Source of the DNA: Vitis vinifera
Lineage: Eukaryota > Streptophyta > Magnoliopsida > Vitales > Vitaceae
NCBI RefSeq assembly: GCF_030704535.1
Contig: NC_081822.1
Coordinates: forward strand, 1,560,001 to 1,624,000
Direction of reading: 5' to 3'
DNA length: 64,000 nucleotides
Of this stretch, positions 50,332 through 61,424 are shown one piece after another; position 1 is the stretch's first letter, and the number at the start of each line of letters is the position of its first letter. A program made the position numbers and the translations under genes. The notes under the pieces were generated by a model. It was not told the DNA's origin. It ran no database searches and saw only the letters and a program-made list of their open reading frames with translations.

Positions 50332-51780
50332 GTGTGGAAGAAGAAGATGGCTCGAGGTTATTGACCTCTTCAAGGGAGGGTAGGGGAGAGAAGGGCGGTT
50401 TGGTCAAAGAGGCAAACACATTAGAATTTAATGTTACGTTTAGTTTTGGTGTTGCATACATAATGAATTAAATTTTCATTCAAAGTCCAAAACTCCGGGC
50501 TCGTATTTTAATCTTCAAATAAAGCGGTTGCATGGCTATCTATAAGAAATTACACTTTTGTCCCTCATTTTTGGTTCAGCTACCGTGGGTTGAATCGGTT
50601 GATGAGTCAGGGTAGCTTCATGGCAACATCCTGTCCATGAAATTTGACACGTGGGATTTAGAAGATAAGGTCGACGAGTTGGTGAGTAGGACAAAGGTTT
50701 ATCTTTGGACCAATTAATTTTATCACATGAGTTGTATCTGGAAAAAAATTTGAGGTCTTAAAAGGGATATAGGCAAAGAGTTATTTCAAACCTAATCATT
50801 AAATCCTCCAATAATGGGAAAGACGTGGCATAGCAAATCTTATTTGACATTGAACAGAAATTTACACTGACATGGTTTCATATTACAATAATCCATTTAT
50901 ATCCATCTTAAAGTTCAGAAATATATGTATTTATTATTTTTTAATTTATATTATTATTATTATTATTTTTTACCGTGTTTTAAGACTCTTCCTTATACCG
51001 AATTCTTTGAGTTAAAAAAGTTTTTACCGCACCTTGTTATAATGCTTAAATGGTTCACTCCCAACTTGGAGATCAAACGTTTGACCAGAGAAAACGTAGT
51101 CAAAGACGAAATACAGGTATTTATGGCGTAGATTATTAAAAATAGCAACGGTGTGAAGTTCAAATCACTCGTGAAAATTGTTTCCTATGCAGGCGGGCGG
51201 GGAAGAAAAAATCATTTTCCAAACAAAGGAAAGTTGGAAAAGTATACAGTATACTATACTTAATGACTTATTCAGTCGGTGGTTTTGATTGAGGATAGGG
51301 AAGCAAGGGGAGTGGAGGCATAGTTGTTGGGTAGGATTACTGAATCAGCATTTGACTAAACCCATTTCAGATTGTAGTTTAATATTGTCTGAACTCTGAA
51401 TTTGAGAAATGACGATAACACATGGCCTGGTCCATGGTAACTTATTAAATTTGATATAAAAACAACCATGGCGACTTATTTAATTTGATATACAATAATG
51501 AAAAAACAACCAAACATACTTATTGCTCTTTTGAAGTTAGTAATCGGAGTATTGTGTCCTTTGGAATAAGGAGATCGGAAAGGAACAAAAAAAAAAATAA
51601 TTTATTTGAAATCGCCGAGTTTAATATTTAAAATTATGGGAATTCATCAATGAAAACGACTTCCAAATATTTGAGGCAAAAATTTTAAAATTTTAATTTC
51701 TTAAAAAAAAAAAAGTAAAATTGACGTGGATTTGAAATCCAATTACAAGTTCCAATGTAATTTTGAACGTAAGGAACACA
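50332..51780. other. Intergenic DNA upstream of the 14-1-1-like gene
   Basis: Unique, moderately AT-rich, with a (TTA/TTAT)n patch at about 50945-50970 and poly(A) near 51587-51598. No gene recognised. Confidence 0.5.
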
Positions 51781-51900
51781 ACGTTTATTTCGGCACCGCC
51801 TAAAAGGCGCGTCTTTCCTGGTATCTGATGGGCGAGATTCTTCAAAGCTCTGCACATTACCGTTATATAAAAACCCTAATCGGCCATGCCGAGATGTATC
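51780..51900 (+). promoter_or_regulatory. Promoter-like element: TGGGCG, TATA and telobox
   Basis: A TGGGCG site II-like motif (51829-51834) is followed by TATATAA (51864-51870) and then AAACCCTAA (51871-51879), the plant telobox. This pairing is known from ribosomal-protein and other growth-related promoters. No long open frame follows; the first plausible ATG downstream (52030) gives only about 26 codons. Confidence 0.5.
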
Positions 51901-53974
51901 ATTATCTTACAATATCTTCTATCTCAAAGACCAAATAGATGGTTGAGTTTCTATTCCAATTTAATACGACTTCGGTTTGTTCACAACTGGATCGCAGGTT
52001 CTGAATCATCATTGAAAATTTCGAGTTAGAATGGGCAGATTCGGATGGTTAGGGTTGGTAGATTTCTTGCCGATTGATAATGGCATGGCTCCTGGGTTTA
52101 TTCGCCGGTGAAGTAAGTTCTTAATTATATTTTGCGGGGTGTTATGGCATTCCAGCATTCTCGAATTCTCCTACTTTTCTTGAAACTTTTCAAATTTACT
52201 CAAAATTTCCTGATGTGGTGATTGATCTTTCATATCATTCCGATTGTTACTGTAAAATGTCTACGAGTTTGATCCATTGTAGAGAGGCTTCAGCAAAGCT
52301 TGCGGCATGGGTTAGTTCTGGTTCTCTTCTGGGAGCTTTTTTCACTTAGTTCGATTCCCTGTATTAGAAGCATTATCTTCAATGCTAGCCTATTCTTGAA
52401 GTTCTCTTGAATTTTTCTTGTGTTTCTCTTGAACGCTTTTTCTAATTTTCTTCAAACCTTTTCTTAAAATTTTCTCTTCATGAAAACTTGTCAAGTTTTC
52501 TTGACTTCTCTTCAAATTTTCTAACGCATTGATTGAGCGTCTAATTTGTTGGAATTGATTGCCATAAAATGTTTTGAGTCTGATATTATTGCAAATTGGA
52601 CTCAGCAAAGCCTGCAGCATGTGTTAGTTCTGGTTCATAGAGAGCACAATTCCAGAAGTTTTTTTCCGGTTAGGAGGGTATCCTTTATTAATCATATTCT
52701 GTACTGGCCGTTTCTTGAACTTCTCTCTTATTTTCCTTGAATTCCTTTTTCAAATTTTCTTGAACATTTTTTGTACTTTTCTTGATCATTTTTCAAAATA
52801 TCATGAAATTTTACGGCGCATTGATTGAGTCTCTATTTTGGTCAAATTGATTGCGATAAAATGTTTATCAGTTTGAAGGAATTTTTTTTTTTTTAAATAT
52901 TTATAAATTAGCCTCAGGAAAGCCTGCGGTATGGGTTAAATTTGGTTCTTGGAGAGCATGTTCCAGTAGCATTTTGTGCCTTCTTAACATGATTTATTTC
53001 TGTTCAAACTGATATAGTTTGGTTGATAATTTGACATTCAAATTTTTTTACAGGCATTCCTGGCCGTAAAGTTGAGGTGCCAACTCTGTCTACAAATATA
53101 CATGTAAAAGTATGACTATTTTCTTCTTTCCATCCTCTCTTATTCTTTAATATATGTTTACTCCCTTTTGATGGGCAAACTTAGGTTTATACAGAATTGC
53201 TAAAGAAATGTATGCATGGGTTAGTAATCAAACCTGGCTAACTCCATAACAAGGCCATTTGGTCTTGCCATCATAAGCTAGCATTAATGATCATATGTAG
53301 CACAAAAATGTTGCATTGATTCTGGAAATTTTTTATACATACTTAGGAAGTTAAGGCTAACTTTTTGGGTTTTATTCAGAAAACTAGCCATAAATGAAGG
53401 AAGTGTTTCCAAGCTTAAAGTAATATGACATTGTTAAGAAGTGCAAATCTTCTTGTGGGAATAAAATTTAAGAAAATCATTGGTTCTTCATGTGAATGCA
53501 GCATTTTGTGATTCATAATTGAATCAACTTGGATTTCACAATTTTTGGTATTTTGGAGATAGTGCACAATAGGGAAATTCATTGATTGACATTATATTGT
53601 AGTTAGGGTTCCAAGGGGGTTCCAAATATGAAAAGTGTCCCAAGTAGTTAACCTAGTATCAGGATGGTTTATTCTTCTGTTGAGTTGATGAGCACTTGTC
53701 CGAGTTCAATTCTTAGAGTGTAATGAGCCCCTACTTGTATTATCGCTAGCCATGATTTGTTTAGTTTAGTACATATTCAAAGTGGGATAATCCCATTGTA
53801 GACCCTTTATTTTGTCCTTGTAGTACATGTTATTTTATGTATTTTCCTTCACTTCACATTACCTTATAACCATTCCATGGTGGTTCATTCTCACTCATTT
53901 GGTACTATATTTGAGCCACCTTTGGGGATTCATTGTCGAGAGATTTTTTTATTGATCCCAATTGTGACTTTAGT
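51901..53974 (+). other. Possible non-coding transcription unit or broken gene
   Basis: The sequence downstream of the TATA/telobox is T-rich, like plant introns, and contains possible splice sites. One short possible exon lies at about 53055-53110 after TTTTTTACAG, reading GIPGRKVEVPTLSTNIHVK. I could not assemble a coding gene. It may be a non-coding RNA, an untranslated leader, or a decayed gene. Confidence 0.3.
52195..52990. repeat. 312-bp tandem triplication
   Basis: The landmark CAGCAAAGCTTGCGGCATGG at 52291 recurs as CAGCAAAGCCTGCAGCATG at 52603 and CAGGAAAGCCTGCGGTATGG at 52915, with exact spacings of 312 and 312. Before each is a matching GATTG...TAAAATGT...AGTTTGA block and after each a GTTAGTTCTGGTTC-like block. 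Copies are diverged but co-linear. Confidence 0.8.
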
Positions 53975-54690
53975 TACATTCATAGTTTAGCTCACTTAGA
54001 TGCACTTTAGTTTAACTCACTTAGTTACACCTTAGTTTAGCTCACTTAGTGACACCTTAGCTTAGGTCACTTAGTTGCACCTTAGCTTAGTTCACTTAGT
54101 TGCACCTTAGCTTAGTTCACTTAGTTGCACCTTAGCTTAGTTCACTTAGTTGCACCTTAGCTTAGTTCACTTAGTTGCACCTTAACTTAGTTCACTTAGT
54201 TGCATTTAGGGTTTAGCTCACTTAGTTACACCTTAGTTTAGCTCACTTAGATGCACTTTAGTTTAGCTCACTTAGTTACAACCTAGTTTAGCTCACTTGG
54301 TTACACCTTAGTTTAGCTCACTTAGTGGTACCTTAGCTTGGTTCACTTAAATGCATTTTTAATTTAGTTCACTTAGATGCACTTTAGTTTAGTGACTTAG
54401 ATGCACTTTAGTTTAGTTCACTTAGATGCACTTTAGTTTAGTTCACTTAGATGCACTTTAGTTTAGCTTACTTAGATAAACTTTAGTTTAGCTCACTTAG
54501 ATGCACTTTTAGTTTAGCTCATTTAGATGCACTTTTAGTTTAGCTCATTTAGATGCACTTTACTTCAGGAAAGTTCATCTAGATACATTTTTAGTTCATT
54601 ACATTTAAGTACACTTTAAGTTGGTTCATTTAGGTGCATTTTAGGATAATTTACCTAGATGCATTTTAGGAAGCTTTTTAGGTGCATTTT
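53975..54690. repeat. 25-bp minisatellite (about 27 units)
   Basis: Tandem units of roughly 25 bases with consensus TTCACTTAGTTGCACCTTAG plus CTTAG, and variants with ATGCACTTTAGTTTAG. The central part (about 54075-54190) has near-identical units. Units become diverged toward 54550-54690. It begins and ends in unique DNA. Confidence 0.92.
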
Positions 54691-55480
54691 AGGACAATAT
54701 TTCATGTCATCTTATATGACATGTGCATGAGGGCTTATTTGGGAAGATAAGGAAGGCACTAAGATGGATATTTTAGAGAGTTTGAGTTAGATTCTCTTGT
54801 GATAGGAAGACACAAAATAAGACATTGATATTTTGGAGATTTTTTTTAGATTAGGAAGACTTTTTGAAGAGGTGCACAACATTTAGAAAGGAGGAGATTT
54901 TTCACACGGCAATAGAGACTGAGATGACCGTCATATTGATTGTGAGAGATTTTCTAGGAAAGACATGGGATGGAGGGGGCTCACATGCATAGGACTTTCT
55001 TAGATACATGGATTGAGGAGATTGAGGAAGAGTAGGAGAGTTTTCCCATCATATGCTAAACAAGTTTCGACATTTTGGGCATAACTTTTGTTATAGATAT
55101 CGAAATAAGTGACTCTTGAAGCCATTGGAAGTTAAGAGAAAGGGTTACAATTGGTTTATTAACAACTTTTCCTAAATCAATCGTTATCAAGAAGAAAATT
55201 TTGTAGCAAGGTTCGGGTACAGGATTGAGCATTGAAGATCATACATGTTTGCATTGGAGAATAAGGTGGCTCATGCCTGGGAGATAGTGAAGAGCAAAAG
55301 GAAGGCAAAGTTTTAGTTTTTTTTTTTTTAGGAGAAAGGTTCCACGTAATTTTTCCTTGATTTTTTTTGTTCATCTTGTTATTCATCTCTTTTCTACTTC
55401 TCTCATAATTAGATTTAGGAATTCTACTTAATTGATATGGATGCATAGGCTACACGCTTGATTGAGTTGTTAATTTTTTA
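54691..55480. other. Unique spacer between two tandem arrays
   Basis: About 800 bp of mixed sequence, with T-rich runs near 55317-55330. No gene, repeat or RNA recognised. Confidence 0.5.
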
Positions 55481-56115
55481 AAATCACATGATGATATTTG
55501 ATATTTGAGAATTTTTTATGATTGTGCATTGATTATTTTTGAGTCGATTGTCAGATGTTATTTTTTAAAATCACATGATGATATTAGATATTTGAAAATT
55601 TTTTATGATTGTTATTCATTATTCATGAGTCAATTGGTAGTTGTTATTATTATTATTTTTAATCACATGATGATATTAGATATTTGAGAACTTTTTATGA
55701 TTATGCATTGATTATTCATGAGTTGATTGTTAGATGTTATTTATTTTTAAAAAATCACATAATGATATTAGATATTTTAGAATTTTTAATGATTGTATAT
55801 TGATTATTCATGAGTTGATTGCTAGATGTTGTTTATTTATTTTAAAATCACATGATGATGTTAGATATTTGAGAATTTTTTATGATTGTATATTGATTAT
55901 TCATGAGTTGATTGCAAGTTGTTATTATTTTTTTTTAAATCACATGATGATATTAGATATTTGAGATTTTTTTATGATTGTATATTCATTATTCATGAGT
56001 CGATGCAAGTTGTTATTTTTTTGAAATCACATGATGATATTAAATATTTGAGAATTTTTTATGATTGTATATTGATTATTCATGAGTTGGTTGCTAGTTG
56101 TCATTTATTTGTTTG
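55481..56115. repeat. About 90-bp tandem array, seven units
   Basis: Units begin AAATCACATGATGATATTAG at about 55481, 55568, 55660, 55752, 55844, 55938 and 56023, so the period varies from 85 to 94. Each runs on through ATATTTGAGAATTTTTTATG, a TGATTATTCATGAGT block and a GTTATTATTTTT block. Short frames that repeat SHDDIRYL-type residues are a by-product of the repeat. Confidence 0.92.
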
Positions 56116-57466
56116 TAAATTGTTGATAATTTCATGATTAATTTTATATGTTGATTGATGCCGATTAGGATTAAGGTTAGGTTTGTTGTCTTTGGTTAGG
56201 CCCTTTGATTATACATGATAGGTGGCTTGGGGCTACTTAATATGGTTTTTCAGTGCTTTTGAATCCTTTTGTGGTTGTTTGTTGGTAATGTTTATAGATG
56301 TTTAACTGCATGCCACTTAAATCATCCTAATATGCTACACTTTCTTGGAGTTGCTGTTGTGTTCAATATTTTGTGTGCTTTAATGCCTAAAAAGTTACTG
56401 TTTCAAAATATTTTCCAAAGAAGATTAATCCTTAAACTTTTCTAAAATTTCAATCAATTAGTATGTACCTTTTCATTGTTTTTTTTTTCTTTAAATGAAT
56501 TTCGATTTTTGAGACATGAATCCAAATTCATGGTTCCAAACGAAAATTGAATGATCCTTGGTCTTGATGAACTTACTAATGTTCGTATAAGGTTGAAGAT
56601 GCATAAATTAAACTCGTGTATAGTAAATGGGGACTTAGTGAGGCCCCACATACATTCAATTTTAAAAAAAACTTGATGCCACTTTTTGATGTATTTCTGA
56701 CAACTAAATTGAACTGGACACCCGAACTGATTTTGTAAAGATAAATTATTTCTTGATTTTAACTAAATTAGTCTTTGCATGCTATAGGATTTTGCTCTGT
56801 TTCTGACCTATATACTTGTGATTAAATCTTTCTGTTCTGGTTGCATGCTGATTGTTCTGTAAACTGTCCTTGTTATCTAATTTTTTTTCATGATGAAGTA
56901 ACACCTCTAGGTATTTATTTATGATTTATTTTAAGAATGTCTCTGTTCTGATCCAATGCTGAGTATTTTGGATGATTTGTTATTTTCACCAGTTTTTGCA
57001 TGTTTTTAAATCTCTTGGACCACTGTTACATATTGTAGACATGTTGTATATGATAAGTGAATGTTGTTTTTCACCATAAAACCTTGTTGGATATTTTAAT
57101 TAAACTTATTTTAAAATTGCATGCATGCTGAAAGTGGATAATTGTTACGTGGTTATTTTGTTATTCCTTTATTTGAGTAGTGGATGCATTACATATGATG
57201 ATAGATTTTTATTATGATTTTTTATGTCTTTTCTTTTATTGCTTGTGAACAAACCCTCATTGATTTTATGAAAGTGTTTTACATGCTATTAAGGCATGTT
57301 CCTCTCCTTTGTTTTTTTGAGTATGCATGGTTCATTTGAGTGATATAAGTTATGATTTCACCAGTGTCTTGTTGTCGAGTGGTGATACACATGAAAAATG
57401 CGGGTCCACACCCACATAGATCATGGGCTTAAAATGAAAATAAGAGGTGAGAAAGAAAAAGGGAAG
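56116..57466. other. Intergenic DNA before the rRNA chimera
   Basis: T-rich unique sequence, with no gene or transposon ends recognised. Confidence 0.5.
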
Positions 57467-57858
57467 TCGTACTCATAACCGCATCAGGTCTCCAAAGTGA
57501 ATAGCCTCTGGTCGATGGAACAATGTAGGCAAAGGAAGTCAGCAAAATGGATTCGTAACCTCGGGAAATGGATTGGCTTTGAGGGTTGGGCATGAGGGTC
57601 CCAGTCCCAAACCCGTCGGCTGTCGGTAGACTACTCAAGCTGCTCCTGCGGCGAGAATGGGTCGCCAGGGGACGGACTAGGAACAGCTCCCTCGGGGGCC
57701 TTCCCCGGGTGTCGAAAAGTCGACTTAGAATTGGTACGGACAAGGGGAATCCGACTGTTTAATTAAAACAAAGCATTGTGATGGTCCCTACGGATGCTCA
57801 TGCAATGTGATTTCTGCCCAATGCTCTAAATGTCAAAGTAAAGAAATTCAACTAAGCG
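57467..57858 (+). pseudogene. 25S rRNA fragment
   Basis: About 390 bp reads as the sense strand of plant 25S rRNA, from GTCGTACTCATAACCGCATC through GGTCGATGGAACAATGTAGG, CTCGGGGGCCTTCCCCGGGT, GGTACGGACAAGGGGAATCC and GTTTAATTAAAACAAAGCAT to AAATTCAACTAAGCG. Compared with the canonical sequence as I remember it, many C are T and G are A, and a short GC-rich piece is missing near 57668. Truncated at both ends, so not a functional rRNA. Confidence 0.93.
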
Positions 57859-58020
57859 ATGTCGACCAGGGATCAACGGATGTTGCTTTTAGGACTTCTC
57901 TGGCATCTTTTGAGAAATCAAAGTTTTTGGGTTTCGGGGGAAGTATGGTTGCAAGGCTGAAACTTAAAGAAATTGCGGCTTAATTTGACTCAACACAGGG
58001 AATCTACCAGGTCCAGACAT
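57857..58020 (+). pseudogene. 18S rRNA fragment fused to the 25S fragment
   Basis: Directly after the 25S piece, with a shared CG at the join, the sequence becomes sense-strand 18S rRNA. It reads CGATGTCGACCAGGGATCAA, CGGATGTTGCTTTTAGGAC, TGAGAAATCAAAGTTTTTGG, GCAAGGCTGAAACTTAAAG, GGCTTAATTTGACTCAACAC and CTACCAGGTCCAGACAT. About 30 bases of the canonical sequence between AATTG and CGGCTTAAT are missing. It ends at 58020, three bases before an ATG that begins a retroelement gag relic. Confidence 0.92.
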
Positions 58021-58022
58021 CT

Positions 58023-58720
58023 ATGGGAACAAATAAACATAGAAGTAAAGCACCTATGTCTCAGGCTTCTATCCTAGAAGAGTCTGGAAGGGAGGTTCCT
58101 TCTCCCATAGAGGATCCAATGCAACACTTACAAAATTGGCCTGATCAGCAGGAGCAGTTTGAACAGTGATTGCAGTCAATTCTAGAATAGAATGAAGAGT
58201 TGAGGAGAGAAAATGAAGTATTGCAGTCGTGTTTATGCATAAGTCAGGCAAGTGCATTGATGTCTTCTCCATTTTACCAAAGAATTCATCCTTAGTTGGA
58301 GGACTCATCACCAACTATTGAAGAGGAAAAGTCTGTGCAGAATGGAACCATGGAACCTCAAAGGGAGAGAAGGAAACTTAGAGCTGCAATTGAATGAATT
58401 GAAGGCAAAAGTACATACTATGAGAGGAAAGTCATTGTTGCAACTTATAAGCAAGATTGTGTAAGGAATAGTAGGCAACCTTTCTGGCCCTTGAAGCTTG
58501 TTTTTAGAGGTAAAGAGTTGGAGAGAGGTTTATGAGAGTAAGTTCCAATGGAGACAAAAACTAGGTTTCATTCTCCCAAAGTTCTAGACTTGTGATGGAA
58601 GAGGAGATCCTATTGGCCATATGATGTACTTTCGTCAAACCTGTAGTTTTGTTCAAGGGAATGAGACTATTCTATATTTTTCCCTTGCCTCTTTGGGCTC
58701 CTATTGAATCGAGAAATAGG
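58023..58720 (+). pseudogene. Decayed gypsy-type gag
   Basis: Reads MGTNKHRSKAPMSQASILEE and later EDPMQHLQNWPDQQEQFEQ, then stops and frame breaks. Near 58570-58690 it reads CDGRGDPIGHMMYFRQTCSF, close to the D-G-x-G-D-P-x-x-H motif at the start of the Ty3/gypsy retrotransposon gag domain. Several in-frame stops show it is dead. Same strand as the integrase relic right of the tRNA-like array. Confidence 0.7.
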
Positions 58721-58861
58721 TTTGATTGTTCGGTTTTTTTAATATAATACATATAAGGCATCCTCGAAATAATTCAAACCGAAGCAGTTGGATGTTCGAC
58801 TTAGGCTTATATGGCATGACTGATCAATAGAAATACTCCAACACTCCACCTTTGTCAATTT
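58721..58861. other. Join between gag relic and tRNA-like array
   Basis: Short AT-rich link containing TTCGGTTT (58732) and its inverse AAACCGAA (58777), a possible small hairpin or element end. Nothing else seen. Confidence 0.35.
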
Positions 58862-58918
58862 TCTATACATCACACTAGATAGATATCATATTCATGGAAT
58901 ACAATTCACTCTCAAGAT

Positions 58919-58999
58919 GCCTTGGTGGTGAAATGTTAGACACGCAAGATTCAAAATCTCGTGCTAAAGAGTGTGGTGGTTCAAGTCCTTTTCAAGGCA
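58919..58999 (+). pseudogene. tRNA-Leu(CAA)-like cassette, unit 1 (class A)
   Basis: 81 bp. The acceptor stem GCCTTGG pairs with TCAAGGC. The anticodon loop is TTCAAAA with anticodon CAA. The anticodon stem (CAAGA/TCTCG) has one mismatch and the T stem is weakened, but the B-box GGTTCAAGTCC is intact. Confidence 0.85.
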
Positions 59000-59204
59000 T
59001 AATATTTAGAATGTTCATTATTTTGTAGCTTAGTTATGGTTTTTCTCTAATTCTAATGAATTATTTTCATGTTTTTTTTGTTTATGCTATTTTATTTTTA
59101 TTTGTTATATATTTTAAATTATTTTAAAATATTTATTACTCATATGTTCTATACATCACACTAGATAGATATCATATTCATGGAATACGATTCACTCTCA
59201 AGAT

Positions 59205-59285
59205 GCCTTACTGGTGAAATGTTAGACATACAAGACTCAAAATCTCGTGTTAAAGAGTGTGGTGGTTCAAGTCCTTTTCAAGGTA
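59205..59285 (+). pseudogene. tRNA-Leu(CAA)-like cassette, unit 2 (class B)
   Basis: 81 bp. Acceptor arm damaged (GCCTTACTGG, 3' end AAGGTA). Anticodon loop CTCAAAA (CAA). B-box intact. The most diverged of the B class. Confidence 0.8.
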
Positions 59286-59487
59286 TAATATTATGAATGC
59301 TCATTATTTTGTAGCTTAGTCATGGTTTTTCTATAATTCTAATGAATTATTTTCATGTTTTTTTGTTTATGCTATTTTATTTTTATTTGTCATATATTTT
59401 AAATTATTTTAAAATATTTATTACTCATATTCTATACATCACACTAGATAGATATCATATTCATGGAATACGATTCACTCTCAAGAT

Positions 59488-59568
59488 GCCTTGGTGGTGA
59501 AATGTTAGACACACAAGACTCAAAATCTCGTGCTAAAGAGTGTGGTGGTTCAAGTCCTTTTCAAGGCA
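59488..59568 (+). pseudogene. tRNA-Leu(CAA)-like cassette, unit 3 (class C)
   Basis: 81 bp. Acceptor stem intact. ACACAAG before the anticodon loop CTCAAAA (CAA). B-box intact. Confidence 0.85.
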
Positions 59569-59762
59569 TAATATTAAGAATGCTCATTATTTTGTAGCTT
59601 AGTTATGATTTTTCTAAAATTCTAATGAATTATTTTCATGTTTTTTTGTTTATGCTATTTTATTTTTATTTTTTATATATTTTAAATTATTTATTACTCA
59701 TATATTCTATACATCACACTAAATAGATATCATATTCATGGAATACGATTCACTCTCAAGAT

Positions 59763-59843
59763 GCCTTGGTGATGAAATGTTAGACACGAAAGATTCAAAA
59801 TCTCGTGCTAAAGAGTGTGGTGGTTCAAGTCCTTTTCAAGGCA
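59763..59843 (+). pseudogene. tRNA-Leu(CAA)-like cassette, unit 4 (class A)
   Basis: 81 bp. GATGAAATG in the D region and ACGAAAGATTC at the anticodon arm. Loop TTCAAAA (CAA). B-box intact. Confidence 0.85.
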
Positions 59844-60049
59844 TAATATTTAGAATGTTCATTATTTTGTAACTTAGTTATGGTTTTTCTATAATTCTAA
59901 TGAATTATTTTCATGTTTTTTTTTGTTTATGCTATTTTATTTTTATTTGTTATATATTTTAAATTATTTTAAAATATTTATTACTCATATGTTCTATACA
60001 TCACACTAGATAGATATCATATTCATGGAATACGATTCACTCTCAAGAG

Positions 60050-60130
60050 GCCTTGGTGGTGAAATGTTAGACATGCAAGACTCAAAATCTCGTGCTAAAG
60101 AGTGTGGTGGTTCAAGTCCTTTTCAAGGCA
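60050..60130 (+). pseudogene. tRNA-Leu(CAA)-like cassette, unit 5 (class B)
   Basis: 81 bp. The base just before the cassette is G instead of T. ACATGCAAG before loop CTCAAAA (CAA). B-box intact. Confidence 0.85.
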
Positions 60131-60322
60131 TAATATTATGAATGCTCATTATTTTTTAGCTTAGTCATGGTTTTTCTATAATTCTAATGAATTATTTTCA
60201 TGTTTTTTTGTTTATGCTATTTTATTTTTATTTGTCATATATTTTAAATTATTTATTACTCATATTTTATACATCACACTAGATAGATATCATATTCATG
60301 GAATACGATTCACTCTCAAGAT

Positions 60323-60403
60323 GCCTTGGTGGTGAAATGTTAGACACACAAGACTCAAAATCTCGTGCTAAAGAGTGTGGTGGTTCAAGTCCTTTTCAAG
60401 GCA
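60323..60403 (+). pseudogene. tRNA-Leu(CAA)-like cassette, unit 6 (class C)
   Basis: 81 bp. Matches unit 3 across the cassette by eye. Loop CTCAAAA (CAA). B-box intact. Confidence 0.85.
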
Positions 60404-60597
60404 TAATATTAAGAATGCTCATTATTTTGTAGCTTAGTTATGGTTTTTCTATAATTCTAATGAATTATTTTCATGTTTTTTTGTTTATGCTATTTTATTT
60501 TTATTTTTTATATATTTTAAATTATTTATTACTCATATATTCTATACAACACACTAGATAGATATCATATTCATGGAATACGATTCACTCTCAAGAT

Positions 60598-60678
60598 GCC
60601 TTGGTGGTGAAATGTTAGACACGCAAGATTCAAAATCTCGTGCTAAAGAGTGTGGTGGTTCAAGTCATTTTCAAGGCA
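60598..60678 (+). pseudogene. tRNA-Leu(CAA)-like cassette, unit 7 (class A)
   Basis: 81 bp. Loop TTCAAAA (CAA). The last B-box base is changed (GGTTCAAGTCA). Confidence 0.85.
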
Positions 60679-60883
60679 TAATATTTAGAATGTTCATTAT
60701 TTTGTAGCTTAGTTATGGTTTTTCTATAATTCTAATGAATTATTTTCATGTTTTTTTTGTTTATGCTATTTTATTTTTATTTGTTATATATTTTAAATTA
60801 TTTTAAAATATTTATTACTCATATGTTCTATACATCACAATAGATAGATATCATATTCATGGAATACGATTCACTCTCAAGAT

Positions 60884-60964
60884 GCCTTGGTGGTGAAATG
60901 TTAGACATGCAAGACTCAAAATCTCGTGCTAAAAAGTGTGGTGGTTCAAGTCCTTTTCAAGGCA
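60884..60964 (+). pseudogene. tRNA-Leu(CAA)-like cassette, unit 8 (class B)
   Basis: 81 bp. Loop CTCAAAA (CAA). AAAAAGTGTG in the variable arm. B-box intact. Confidence 0.85.
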
Positions 60965-61150
60965 TAATATTATAAATGCTCATTATTTTGTAGCTTAGTC
61001 ATGGTTTTTCTATAATTCTAATGAATTATTTTCATGTTTTTTTGTTTATGCTATTTTATTTAAATTATTTTAAAATATTTATTACTCATATGTTCTATAC
61101 ATCACACTAGATTGATATCATATTCATGGAATACGATTCACTCTCAAGAT

Positions 61151-61230
61151 GCCTTGGTGGTGAAATGTTAGACACGCAAGACTTAAAATCTCGTGCTAAA
61201 TAGTGTGGTGGTTCAAGTCTTTTCAAGGCA
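61151..61230 (+). pseudogene. tRNA-Leu-like cassette with TAA anticodon, unit 9
   Basis: 80 bp. The anticodon loop is CTTAAAA, so the anticodon is now TAA (UAA, still leucine). One base is missing in the T stem after GGTTCAAGTC. AAATAGTG in the variable arm. Confidence 0.85.
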
Positions 61231-61424
61231 TAATATTAAGAATGCTCATTATTTTGTAGCTTAGTTATGGTTTTTCTATAATTCTAATGAATTATTTTCA
61301 TGTTTTTTTGTTTATGCTATTTTATTTTTATTTTTTATATATTTTAAATTATTTATTACTCATATATTCTATACATCACACTAGATAGATATCATATTCA
61401 TGGAATACAATTCACTCTCAAGCT

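Noticed and set aside
55505..56137. Open frames repeating SHDDIRYL and DCILIIHEL residues
   Set aside because: They fall exactly on the roughly 90-bp tandem array and shift frame between units. The protein-like repeat is a by-product of DNA repetition.
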